Origin: Microvenator marinus
Lineage (GTDB): Bacteria > Myxococcota_A > Bradymonadia > Bradymonadales > Bradymonadaceae
Direction of reading: 5' to 3'
Assembly: GCF_007993755.1 (NCBI RefSeq)
Contig: NZ_CP042467.1
Location: 2,690,001-2,754,000 of the forward strand
DNA: 64,000 bases
Shown here: in pieces, positions 17,948 through 26,270 of the stretch
Position numbering within the stretch: the first letter of the stretch is position 1
Layout: each line of letters starts with the position of its first letter
Translations under genes and position numbers: made by a program
The notes under the pieces: generated by a model
Seen by the model: the letters and a program-made list of their open reading frames with translations, nothing else
Database searches by the model: none
Told to the model about the DNA's origin: nothing

Positions 17948-20629
17948 GTGAACTCGCGAGCGTCTGACCGCCCGTTTCATCACTGGATCAAAAGAATGCA
18001 AGAGCAAGTTCACCAATTCGTTCGTGTCTACATGGAGCGCGTGGTTGCGCGGTACTACGGCATCATCAGCGTGCTCTCGCTGGTGGTTAGTGCGCTGGCG
18101 ATTTGGGTGATTGCCACCACGTGGAATATCAATTCAGACTTCAAAGCCCTTCTGCCGCAAACCGCACCGGCAGCGCTCGCAATGACCGAGGTCGCCGACC
18201 GCGTAGGTTCTGGGTCCGCACTTTTTGTGGTGATCGATTCACCCGACCAAGAGGCGAACCTGAAGTTTGCGGAGACATTCTCCACCGAATTGCGGTCGAT
18301 CCCGAGTGTGGCGCTCGCGCACTATCACAACGACAAGACATTCTTTGAAAAGCATCAGCTTCTCTACATGGACGTTGAGGATATCAAGACCCTTCGCGAG
18401 CGTATTGAGGCGAGCATCAAACAGAAGAAGAAGGAAGCGAATCCGCTCTTTGTGCAGCTTCGAAAGAAGAAGGATGAGGGCCCCTTAGTCCAGACCGACG
18501 ATATCGAGGAGAAGTATTCGAGCCAGACTCAGAACACCTACAAGGAATACCTCATCTCCGACGACGGCTACTCTCTGACCATTGTGGTGCGATTCGTGGA
18601 GAGCTCTACCGACCTCGTGGCCACAAACAAGCTGCTCGACCGAGTGCGAGAGATCGCGACCGAACTCAAACCCACCGAGTACCACCCGGAGATGACCGTG
18701 GAGCTCGGTGGTGGCCTTGTAAACCGACAAAAAGAATACACCTCGATTGTCTCCGACATCATCACGTCCGCCATCTTCACGATCGTGGGTCTCTTTACGG
18801 TGATCGCGCTCTATTTCCGCAGATTCCGCGGTGTGATTCTGGTGCTTGGCCCGCTGATTATGGGCATTCTCTGGACGCTCGCGGCTGCCTTTATGCTCTA
18901 TGGCGAGCTGACCACGGTCACGGTCTTCATCTTTGCGATTCTCTTGGGTCTCGGGATCGACTTCGCGGTGCACCTATTGGCCGGCTACGACCACGAACGC
19001 CTTGACGGTCACGAGCCGGTGGAAGCCCTTGTGCATTGCTTCACAGGTACGGGCAAAGCCACGGTGCTGGGCGGATTGACTACGTTTGCCACGTTTGTGG
19101 TGCTTAGTTTTGCTCAGTTCAGGGGGCTCTCACAATTCGGTACTGTGGCGAGCATGGGCATCATCTTCAGCTTGATCGCGATGTTGGTGGTCATGCCTTC
19201 TCTTCTTCTCTCACTGCAAAAGATGAAGCCGTACTCACCACATCAGCCCGGGAAAGAAGGGCCTCTCTTGGACAGGCTTATCAACGAGTCGATGGTACAG
19301 AAATGGAGCCGTCCCGCGTTGATCATAGCGTTCTTCCTCTCAGCATTTGCGGTCTACGAGTTCAAGAACGTGGAGTTTGAGGAAAATTTCCGAAAGATCG
19401 GCCAGATTGAGCCGTTCTGGGTGGATAAAGATGCCGAGCAGCGTGAGGCCGACCTCAAAGCGAGTGAGGCCGCGGCCAAGGGGCTTGCGCGTCAGGTCTT
19501 TGTGAACGCTCGTCAAATCCGGGAGTCTGTGGATCCGGAGACCTTTGTGATGGATCGCGAACAGCTTTCGGTGGGCGCGAAGTACTCGTCTGCGAACCAG
19601 GGCCAATCGTCTACACCGACGATTTTGCTTTTCGACGACGCAGAAAAGGCGAGCCATGTCTACGGCGTGATGAACCAGATGCATCGGGACGGAAAGCTTG
19701 AAACCGTGCGTTCCATCGCGTCTGTACATGCGTTCCTACCCGGCACATCTGAGGAGCAGGCTGCCCGAATGGAGGAAATCAACAAGATCAAAGAGGTCTT
19801 AGACCGTGAGGGCACTGCCTTCTTGAACGATGAGCAGAAGAAGACGGTCGAGGACCTTCAGAAGCGGCTCGACGTCTCCCCAGTTAGCGTCAAGGAGCTT
19901 CCAGACTGGACCAAACGCCTGTTCCGGGAAGCCGGTCCTGCGGCGAAGCCAGCCGCTGAAGGCGAGGAGTTCGCCTACGAGTACTTGATCTATGTCAACG
20001 AGGCCATCGACCATATGAAGGGCGAGCAGGCGCGGCAGTTCCTTGGCGAGGTGGCGAGCGTGGCCGAGGCTAGTGGACAAGAACTCCGAATCGGGAGTCA
20101 GTCGTATATCTACACAGCCATGCTCGACGAGATTAAGACGGACGGCGCTCGAATGATGGGAATCGCGCTGGTGGTTGTGGTCTTCATCCTGACGTTTGGA
20201 TACCGCTCGCCGTTTCGTGCAGCGATGGCGATGTTACCTCTTACAATCGGCGGGTTCTGGATGTTCGGGGCCATGGGTTGGTTTGGCATCAAGCTCGACT
20301 TCTTCAACGTAGTCATCATCCCCGTAGTGATCGGTATTGGCGTGGACGACGGCATCCACTTCTATCAGCGCTATTTGGACAAAGGATTTGGGTCCATCGG
20401 AGCGGTGTTCCGGCAGGTAGGCTCCGCGGTTGCCATGACCTCTGTGACCTCGATGATCGGCTTTGGTGGTTTGGCGGTAACGAATTACGCCGGGCTGCAA
20501 TCCATTGGATACGTGGCGATTACAGGAATCACCTGCGCCCTCTTCTCGACCCTGCTCTTGATGCCATCGATCCTCTGGTTCGCGGAGAAACACGGTTGGA
20601 CCTGGATCACAGCACCTAAGCAGGGCTGA
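17948..20629 (+). CDS. RND superfamily (MMPL/HpnN-like) exporter
   Basis: An 893-aa transporter with the repeated MMPL layout: TM1, a large periplasmic domain (about 60-270), a block of five TMs (about 275-425), TM7, a second periplasmic domain (about 480-720) and a final five-TM block. Intramembrane motif LGLGIDFAVHL in the first block and IGIGVDDGIHF in the second match the GxxxD proton-relay signature. Relatives export lipids such as hopanoids or lipopeptides. The N-terminal start is uncertain: GTG at 17948 lacks a clear ribosome-binding site and ATG 17996 is an alternative. The 3' end overlaps the convergent UspA gene by 14 bp. Confidence 0.9.
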   Translation: MNSRASDRPFHHWIKRMQEQVHQFVRVYMERVVARYYGIISVLSLVVSALAIWVIATTWNINSDFKALLPQTAPAALAMTEVADRVGSGSALFVVIDSPDQEANLKFAETFSTELRSIPSVALAHYHNDKTFFEKHQLLYMDVEDIKTLRERIEASIKQKKKEANPLFVQLRKKKDEGPLVQTDDIEEKYSSQTQNTYKEYLISDDGYSLTIVVRFVESSTDLVATNKLLDRVREIATELKPTEYHPEMTVELGGGLVNRQKEYTSIVSDIITSAIFTIVGLFTVIALYFRRFRGVILVLGPLIMGILWTLAAAFMLYGELTTVTVFIFAILLGLGIDFAVHLLAGYDHERLDGHEPVEALVHCFTGTGKATVLGGLTTFATFVVLSFAQFRGLSQFGTVASMGIIFSLIAMLVVMPSLLLSLQKMKPYSPHQPGKEGPLLDRLINESMVQKWSRPALIIAFFLSAFAVYEFKNVEFEENFRKIGQIEPFWVDKDAEQREADLKASEAAAKGLARQVFVNARQIRESVDPETFVMDREQLSVGAKYSSANQGQSSTPTILLFDDAEKASHVYGVMNQMHRDGKLETVRSIASVHAFLPGTSEEQAARMEEINKIKEVLDREGTAFLNDEQKKTVEDLQKRLDVSPVSVKELPDWTKRLFREAGPAAKPAAEGEEFAYEYLIYVNEAIDHMKGEQARQFLGEVASVAEASGQELRIGSQSYIYTAMLDEIKTDGARMMGIALVVVVFILTFGYRSPFRAAMAMLPLTIGGFWMFGAMGWFGIKLDFFNVVIIPVVIGIGVDDGIHFYQRYLDKGFGSIGAVFRQVGSAVAMTSVTSMIGFGGLAVTNYAGLQSIGYVAITGITCALFSTLLLMPSILWFAEKHGWTWITAPKQG

Positions 20630-21533
20630 TCAAGATATCCGAGGCGGCTTCGTTAAGCACGGCTTGCGCGACGCTTCCGATCCGGATCTTGCTCGTGTCG
20701 CCAGATTGGCGTCCAAGGACCACGAGATCGACCTCCTGAGCGCGGCTCACCACTTCCTGGCTCGGACGCCCAAAGACGATGCGTCGTTGACTCAAGAGCG
20801 CCTGAACGCGTTCCTTCTCCGGAAATGGGACCTCAACTTTCTGAAGTATGCGCTCGAATAGGGCGTCGACCTTCTCCTTGCTCTTCGAGATGATCTGTCG
20901 CTTGTCCACTCGCAGGGTTTGCTTGACCAACTCTTGGTCATCTTGAGTGAGCGGGTCCGGAATCACGTGAAGAATCTCAAGGGTCGCGTCTAGTTTGATA
21001 GCCAGCGAGGCGGCTTTTGTCAGGAGATCCGAGGTGGCGGGCGAAAGATCTACGGCCACGAGGATGGAGTTCACCTGGCGTTTGGCGCCGTAATCACGAG
21101 CGACCCAAACAGGGACTGTGGATTGTGCGACCACACCCGAGGTCACCGACCCAAGGGCTGCTGGCCGCGCGCCCCATTGGCCAAAAGCTCCGCAAATCAC
21201 AAGGTCTGCGTCGCGTTTTACGGCGTGCTCAGCGATTTGATCGGCAGGGCGTCCAAACACGATGTCCAAGCGCTCCAACTGTGCGTCTTTGAGCTTCAAA
21301 GCGTCGGCCAGGTGTTCCGCGGCAAGCCGTCTCATCTCGTCGAGGATCAGCGGTTCATCTTCACCGAGCGGTGCATAAGGGAAAAGTGCACGCCGGATAT
21401 GAGGTGCGATCTCGTCTAGGACGTGGATAAGGTGCGTGGACTGACCGTCCACGAGCGTACGGGCCACGCCGAGCGCAGCTTTACCATGATGAGTACCATC
21501 GAGAGGTACGAGCGCGGATTCGAATTTCCACAT
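20616..21533 (-). CDS. Tandem universal stress protein (UspA-UspA)
   Basis: A 305-aa cytoplasmic protein made of two UspA domains (about 1-147 and 150-305). Domain 1 carries the nucleotide-binding pattern G-2x-G-9x-GS (GAFGQWGARPAALGS). Domain 2 has a shortened variant, GRQSGDTSKIRIGS, so its nucleotide binding is less sure. Each domain begins with the typical strand (ALVPLDGT, ILVAVDLSPAT). Likely a stress or redox-responsive ATP-binding protein. Its 3' end overlaps that of the convergent exporter gene. Confidence 0.9.
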   Translation of the reverse strand: MWKFESALVPLDGTHHGKAALGVARTLVDGQSTHLIHVLDEIAPHIRRALFPYAPLGEDEPLILDEMRRLAAEHLADALKLKDAQLERLDIVFGRPADQIAEHAVKRDADLVICGAFGQWGARPAALGSVTSGVVAQSTVPVWVARDYGAKRQVNSILVAVDLSPATSDLLTKAASLAIKLDATLEILHVIPDPLTQDDQELVKQTLRVDKRQIISKSKEKVDALFERILQKVEVPFPEKERVQALLSQRRIVFGRPSQEVVSRAQEVDLVVLGRQSGDTSKIRIGSVAQAVLNEAASDILISPA

Positions 21534-21563
21534 ATATTTAGGAGCCTTGGATAGCCGGGGTAT

Positions 21564-22142
21564 TCAAAGGGTATCAAACCGGTCGGGCTGACCGTCACCG
21601 GTCTCATCCCAACCCACTCGCACCCTCTGATTATTCTCATAATACTCAAAAATATCCGCTACCCCGTTGCCATCTTCATCGCGCTCAACACGCAGCAGGG
21701 AGCCCTGCTGGTCGTAGAATTTGGTGATTGAGAACTTTCCGGAAAAATCAAGGGAGAGGTGCTTCTTGGTGGGCAAGTTATTCTGGTAGAAAACTACAAG
21801 ATCAACACGGCCATCAAGGTCCAAGTCCATCTCTTCTTCAACGATTTGGTCGCTATCTTTGGCCGGATAAGACCAGACATCGACCTTTCCGTCGAAGTTC
21901 ATATCTCGCTCAATTCGCACCGTTCTCGCACTATCTTTAACAACCCATTGATCCGGCTTTTCGTCTTGATTCAGGTCCACGGCCTCAACCGCGTACCCAT
22001 CACGCTTGAGGTCACCAGCTCTAGCTCGACCACCTTCTCCGGTGCCGAGACTAGTCACTTTGACGGCGTCCTTTTTGGCGCTTGTGTCTTCACCACAAGC
22101 GAGAGTGGAAAGCGCGAGGATCAACAAGATTGCGATTTTCAT
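21564..22142 (-). CDS. Acidic lipoprotein with repeated calcium-binding-type loops
   Basis: A 192-aa lipoprotein (lipobox STLAC). The mature part contains five short repeats with Asp/Asn at alternate positions: DLNQDEKPD, DMNFDGKVD, DLDLDGRVD, DEDGNGVAD and DETGDGQPD. These match DxDxDG EF-hand or thrombospondin type-3-like calcium loops, each followed by an aromatic/hydrophobic strand. Likely a periplasmic or surface Ca-binding protein; no partner is known. The ATG at 22142 is taken over one at 22151 because the signal peptide begins there. Confidence 0.75.
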   Translation of the reverse strand: MKIAILLILALSTLACGEDTSAKKDAVKVTSLGTGEGGRARAGDLKRDGYAVEAVDLNQDEKPDQWVVKDSARTVRIERDMNFDGKVDVWSYPAKDSDQIVEEEMDLDLDGRVDLVVFYQNNLPTKKHLSLDFSGKFSITKFYDQQGSLLRVERDEDGNGVADIFEYYENNQRVRVGWDETGDGQPDRFDTL

Positions 22143-22273
22143 GGCAAACATCGTGTAGCAAATGGTCAGCGAAAAGCCGCCGACTTAAATGATCGAATAT
22201 CATATCAAGGCCACAGAATCACCCTACTTTGTTTCCGGGTCAAAGTACTTCGATCGCGAGTACAAGAAAAAGT

Positions 22274-22297
22274 GACGGCCGGCTTTCGCCGGCCGTC
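22274..22297 (-). terminator. Intrinsic terminator of ssb
   Basis: A perfect 10-bp stem (GACGGCCGGC with GCCGGCCGTC) closed on the minus strand by a GAAA (GNRA) tetraloop and followed by CACTTTTTCTTG. This is a strong intrinsic terminator for ssb. Confidence 0.85.
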
Positions 22298-22300
22298 GAA

Positions 22301-22341
22301 CTAGGAAGCTCGAACTTGGAGGGGAACGCAGAGCTTCCTAG
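22301..22341 (-). repeat. Second hairpin between ssb stop and terminator
   Basis: CTAGGAAGCTC (22301-22311) pairs perfectly with GAGCTTCCTAG (22331-22341) around a 19-base loop, starting 4 bases after the ssb stop and lying 3 bases before the terminator stem. It may protect the 3' end of the mRNA or aid termination. Confidence 0.5.
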
Positions 22342-22345
22342 CTAA

Positions 22346-22777
22346 CTAGAACGGAATATCGTCATCATTGAACGACTGATCGAAGTTGGATTCAGGGCCG
22401 GGGCCGGGGCCGTCATCACGTCCCGATGGGCCGCCGCCACCGCCGCTCGATCCACCGTCCAAAAACTGGACGGTCTGAGCGACGACTTCGGTCGTATACC
22501 GTTTATTTCCGTCTTTATCGTCCCAACTATTGGTCTGAAGCCGTCCTTCGACGTACGCTTGCCGACCTTTCTTGAGATATTTCTCGCAGAGTTCTGCAAG
22601 TTTACCCCAAACCACGACGCGATGCCACTCAGTCCTCTCTTGGGACTGACCGTTCTTGTCGTTCCACCGCTCATTGGTGGCGAGGTTGAAGTTGGCAACA
22701 GGCTGTCCGCCTTGTGTATATCGAAGTTCCGGGTCTGAGCCGAGTCGACCGATCAACATTACTTTATTCAAACTCAT
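22346..22777 (-). CDS. ssb: Single-stranded DNA-binding protein
   Basis: A 143-aa SSB that coats ssDNA in replication and repair. The OB-fold occupies about 1-108 ([51 protein letters not shown]). A Gly/Pro-rich linker follows and the protein ends in DDDIPF, the acidic tip that recruits partner proteins. AGGAG lies six bases before the ATG. It is followed by two hairpins, the second a clear terminator. Confidence 0.97.
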   Translation of the reverse strand: MSLNKVMLIGRLGSDPELRYTQGGQPVANFNLATNERWNDKNGQSQERTEWHRVVVWGKLAELCEKYLKKGRQAYVEGRLQTNSWDDKDGNKRYTTEVVAQTVQFLDGGSSGGGGGPSGRDDGPGPGPESNFDQSFNDDDIPF

Positions 22778-22863
22778 CTGATTCTCCTATCTTTAAGAAC
22801 ACCCTTCATAATGGGCGTCTGGGTTCAAAGTCGAGGACCAAAAAAATTTTGGCCTCTACATTG

Positions 22864-22894
22864 TTTTCGGCCATTTTTGGCAAGTGTTGCGAAA
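22864..22894. repeat. 31-base intergenic motif, copy 2
   Basis: Matches 26 of 31 positions with 1107-1137, including TTTTCGG at one end and AAGTGTTGC near the other. As at copy 1 it lies just downstream of a minus-strand stop codon (the DUF2007 gene) and upstream of the next minus-strand gene (ssb). A shared promoter or terminator element is possible. Confidence 0.4.
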
Positions 22895-22908
22895 AAAGTT
22901 TATTTTTT

Positions 22909-23193
22909 TCACTCTTCTTGATGCAAAAATTGGCCTTCCCCAGTAATAGCGCCGTCTTCGATAGCTTGTTGAATTAATGCCGCAGCATCCTCAACCCGAT
23001 CAAGTTCCACGACAATGCGCACTTGGCCGTGAGATCCGACATTCATTGGGAACCCTGGAACCCCCATATCTCTGACGAAACTCGCGATATCATTCTCTGA
23101 GAGAACTTCGTGAATAAAGTTTGCTTCGAGCGGTTGGTAGAAAACGTAGAGGTCTACCAGTTCGAAATCTTCGGTTTTGTACTTGCGACTCAT
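22909..23193 (-). CDS. DUF2007-type small protein
   Basis: A 94-aa soluble protein resembling the DUF2007 'putative signal-transducing' fold: the opening strand-helix LVDLYVFYQPLEANFIHEVL, then a central SFVRDMG segment and VRIVVELDRVEDAAALIQQAI. The family pairs with diverse membrane and regulatory domains; its own function is unknown. It lies 75 bp downstream of ccoS on the same strand. Confidence 0.7.
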   Translation of the reverse strand: MSRKYKTEDFELVDLYVFYQPLEANFIHEVLSENDIASFVRDMGVPGFPMNVGSHGQVRIVVELDRVEDAAALIQQAIEDGAITGEGQFLHQEE

Positions 23194-23268
23194 GAATCAT
23201 CTCGTGGTCAAACGGTGGGCAAACGCTACATGTTTTCTTGTCGAATTGTCTAGTGTACAAGCGGGTCG

Positions 23269-23406
23269 CTAGTCTTCGTCCAAGATCCGAACGGCGGGTG
23301 AGTCCACGTCGTCGAACTGTTGGTTACGGGTGGCCCACACGAACGCCGCGACCGCTGACGCAGCCAGAATCAGCGCCAGGGGCACCAGAAGGTAAAGAAT
23401 GGACAT
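23269..23406 (-). CDS. ccoS: cbb3 oxidase maturation protein CcoS
   Basis: A 45-aa single-span membrane protein: MSILYLLVPLALILAASAVA then AFVWATRNQQFDD and an acidic tail. The N-terminal hydrophobic helix, the FxWA-x-x-QFDD block and the size match CcoS, which is needed for cofactor insertion into the cbb3 oxidase. A strong AAAGGAGGT site lies five bases upstream of the ATG, inside ccoI. The first 83 bp overlap the 3' end of ccoI in another frame. Confidence 0.9.
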   Translation of the reverse strand: MSILYLLVPLALILAASAVAAFVWATRNQQFDDVDSPAVRILDED

Positions 23407-25765
23407 CAGGGACCTCCTTTGGCTCAAAAGAGCGCTGTAGGAGCGAAGACGCTACCACAGACAACGAACTAACGGGCATCGCAATGGCGGCCACAAGAGG
23501 GTTCACAAGACCGGCAGCGGCTGCTGAAACGCCCAATACATTGTAGATGAGCGATCCGATCAGGTTGCGGCGGACCACCTTTCGAACGACCTCAGCCCCT
23601 TCAACCAAGGTCAAGACGGCGTCAAGGCCTGGTCGAGTCAAGAAGATATCAGCCGCCACAAGGTTAAGATCACTCCCGCCGTGCACGGCGACACCCACAT
23701 TCGCTTCCTGCAGCGCCGCGGCGTCGTTCACTCCGTCACCGATCATAAGTACCGGGCCGGACTCGCGAAGTCGCGCGATGAACTCTCTCTTGGACTCAGG
23801 GGTCTCGGCGCCCAAGGCCTGATCAATGCCAAGGGTCTGAGCCACGCTCTGAACGATCTCAGGGTGATCTCCCGAAAGGAGCACGGTTTTCAGGCCACGA
23901 GCTTTGAGCTGCTGAATCACGCCAAAACTCTCGGGGCGCAAGGGATCACCTAGGCCAAGCGTGCAGACCACGCGGCCGTCAAGTTCAATGGCCACCGGAC
24001 TGAGTCCCATCTTGACCATCTTCTCCACGTGCTCTGCGGGCGCACCGAGCCAATCTGGGCGTCCCACTCGCGTGAGCTTACCGGAAACTACCCCCTGAAT
24101 TCCCGACCCCGCGATCTCTTCGATCTCGGACGCCTCCAGCTCGGAATTCTCTTTTCGAAAGGCCGCAGCCAGAGGGTGGGCGCTATGTTTTTCCAAAGCC
24201 ACCGCTGCCTTGATCGCATCTGCCTGACCCGCAATCTCCACGATCCTCATTTGGTTCTGAGTCAGAGTGCCAGTTTTGTCGAAAACCACCGTCTGAACGC
24301 GATCCAATTCTTCAAGCACATCGTCGTGTTTGATGAAAATACCTCGGCGTGCGGCCCGACCTGCGCCCACCGTAAGGGCGAGCGGCGTAGCCATGCCAAG
24401 GGCGCAGGGGCAGGAGATGACGAGGAGTGCGATGGTGTGCGCCAACGCCAACTCAGGCGCCACAGACCACCAGATTCCGAAGGTGAGCGCAGCCGCGAAT
24501 AAGACGGCCAACACGAAGTACCCTGCGATCCGATCGGCCAGTTGCACAACGGGTGCACGACGCTCGGCCTCAGACTCTACCCAGTGCAATAGCTTTCCAA
24601 CGCGAGTGTCCCCGCCCGCCTTCATGGTTCGTACGCGCATCACGCTCCCAACCACCGTTTCACCGGCATTGACCAGACTTCCCGGAACCACGAGCTCAGG
24701 GCGCGATTCACCGGTGATCGCTGCGCGATTTACCACAGCGCGCCCTTCGGTCACTTCGCCATCCACAGGGACCACGTCGCCGAGGCGCACCTCGATGATA
24801 TCGCCGATGGCCAGGGTCTGCGTGTCGACTTCTTCGAGCCCCTCGGCGCCAACTCTCAGAGCTCTTGACGGGATGAGCTCAAGTAGGCGTTCAGCGGAGT
24901 CCGTGGCGCGGCGGCGGCCTCTTAGTTGCAGATATCGCGCGCTTAGGAGCGCGGCAATCAAGACGGCGATTGAGTCGAACCAAACCTCCGCAGATCCGGC
25001 AATGGTGGCCCAAGCGCTGTAGCTCCAGCCCAAAAACACACCCACGGAGATCGGTACATCGACGGAGAGCCGATGCAGACCGGCCCATGGCCACACGGAC
25101 GCCCAGGCGCGCCTGAAGAACTCTTGTCCTGCGTAGAACACTGAGATGGTGGTTAGAATCAGGCTCAACCAAAGAGCAGCCGTCCTTAGGCCTGCTTCGA
25201 GCCCCACATCCAGCCCTGAGTAGAGCGTGATGGCCAACAACATGACATTGGCCGCAAGGGCCCATGCCACGCCGAGTTTGAGCAGCAGAGCATCTTCAGC
25301 AGACGAGCGTGCGGTCTTGGAATTCAGCCTGTGTACTTGATATCCAAAGCGCGCAAGCCACCGCCCCATATCGTCTAGCTCAACCGCTTCGGGCTGCCAC
25401 CTCAAGGTGAGGCGAGCTCTCGAGAGATTGAGACGAGCGTCCACGACCCCATCGATCGCCTGCGGCATTTTCTCGACAATCCAGACGCAACCGGCGCAAT
25501 GAACACCGTCTAGGTGGAGGTCGACTTCGCACGTTCCGTCTTCGTTTTGATGAATGTCGTCGAGGAGGCCGAGGTCAACTTCATCAAACTCGACTGGGGC
25601 GGGTGGGCCTTCGGCTCCTGCCTTCAAATCGTAGAATCGAGACATCCCGGCGGAGTGAATGGCGTGATAAACCGCGCGGCAACCTACGCAGCAGAACGCG
25701 TGCCCATCGTCGTCTTTGACCACTTCTCCGAGTGGTTGCCCGCAATGGTCGCAGGCTTGTTTCAT
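23324..25765 (-). CDS. ccoI: Copper-translocating P-type ATPase CcoI
   Basis: An 813-aa P1B-type ATPase that supplies copper to the cbb3 oxidase. The N-terminal Cys-rich domain has CDHCG and CCVGC (25-29), followed by an HMA domain with HCAGC (89-93). Further motifs are TGES (351-354), the ion-site CPC (452-454), the phosphorylation site DKTGT (496-500) and GDGVND in the C-terminal hydrolase part. The CCxGC N-terminus is diagnostic of the CcoI/FixI subgroup rather than CopA. The C-terminal tail after SLLQRSF runs into ccoS. It overlaps the upstream ccoH gene by 4 bp (ATGA). Confidence 0.95.
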   Translation of the reverse strand: MKQACDHCGQPLGEVVKDDDGHAFCCVGCRAVYHAIHSAGMSRFYDLKAGAEGPPAPVEFDEVDLGLLDDIHQNEDGTCEVDLHLDGVHCAGCVWIVEKMPQAIDGVVDARLNLSRARLTLRWQPEAVELDDMGRWLARFGYQVHRLNSKTARSSAEDALLLKLGVAWALAANVMLLAITLYSGLDVGLEAGLRTAALWLSLILTTISVFYAGQEFFRRAWASVWPWAGLHRLSVDVPISVGVFLGWSYSAWATIAGSAEVWFDSIAVLIAALLSARYLQLRGRRRATDSAERLLELIPSRALRVGAEGLEEVDTQTLAIGDIIEVRLGDVVPVDGEVTEGRAVVNRAAITGESRPELVVPGSLVNAGETVVGSVMRVRTMKAGGDTRVGKLLHWVESEAERRAPVVQLADRIAGYFVLAVLFAAALTFGIWWSVAPELALAHTIALLVISCPCALGMATPLALTVGAGRAARRGIFIKHDDVLEELDRVQTVVFDKTGTLTQNQMRIVEIAGQADAIKAAVALEKHSAHPLAAAFRKENSELEASEIEEIAGSGIQGVVSGKLTRVGRPDWLGAPAEHVEKMVKMGLSPVAIELDGRVVCTLGLGDPLRPESFGVIQQLKARGLKTVLLSGDHPEIVQSVAQTLGIDQALGAETPESKREFIARLRESGPVLMIGDGVNDAAALQEANVGVAVHGGSDLNLVAADIFLTRPGLDAVLTLVEGAEVVRKVVRRNLIGSLIYNVLGVSAAAAGLVNPLVAAIAMPVSSLSVVASSLLQRSFEPKEVPDVHSLPSGAPGADSGCVSGRGVRVGHP

Positions 25766-26244
25766 TCAACGACCTCAACACGAATCACGTCGTGAAAACG
25801 CTCATTCCCACGAATGGCGAGCACCTCAACGTCGAAGACACCAAATCTTGAGAGCGGTGTTTTTGTCACGTAGCGCCCGGGGGCAGCTGGAGCCGCTGGT
25901 CCCACGAAAACGGGTATAATCTTCGCCGGATCACGAAGCGTAACGCCAACTTCCAACCCTTCGATTCCAGCGCCATCCTTCTCAAAGTTAAGATGGATAT
26001 AACCATTGTCGTCGCCCGAGGGTTCGATTCGAACCGTGGCATCCCAGCCCAAATCCGCGACCTTGGCCTCTTCGCCGCGCGCTTCGTCCCAGTGTACAGC
26101 CTTGGAATAGTAGTCCGGTACGATCTGAGGGCCGCCATCACTGGTAGCATTTACAATGAGCACCACGTTGGCGATCACGCTCATCCCTAGGATCGCGAAG
26201 ACCATACCTGGCCAGAAAATATGTGGTGGAATGCGTGCAAACAT
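25762..26244 (-). CDS. ccoH: cbb3 oxidase assembly protein CcoH/FixH
   Basis: A 160-aa protein with one N-terminal transmembrane helix (IFWPGMVFAILGMSVIANVVLIV) and a periplasmic beta-sandwich of the FixH type: YYSKAVHWDE, then repeated strands to the C-terminus. FixH/CcoH stabilises the assembling cbb3 complex. AAGGAG lies five bases before the ATG. It sits between ccoG and ccoI, the canonical position. Confidence 0.9.
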   Translation of the reverse strand: MFARIPPHIFWPGMVFAILGMSVIANVVLIVNATSDGGPQIVPDYYSKAVHWDEARGEEAKVADLGWDATVRIEPSGDDNGYIHLNFEKDGAGIEGLEVGVTLRDPAKIIPVFVGPAAPAAPGRYVTKTPLSRFGVFDVEVLAIRGNERFHDVIRVEVVE

Positions 26245-26270
26245 GGGTGCTCCTTCGGACCTCGGACGGC

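Noticed and set aside
22864-22894. Sigma54 promoter at TTGGCAAGTGTTGC
   Set aside because: The GG and GC elements are two bases too close for a sigma54 promoter, and copy 1 does not improve the match.
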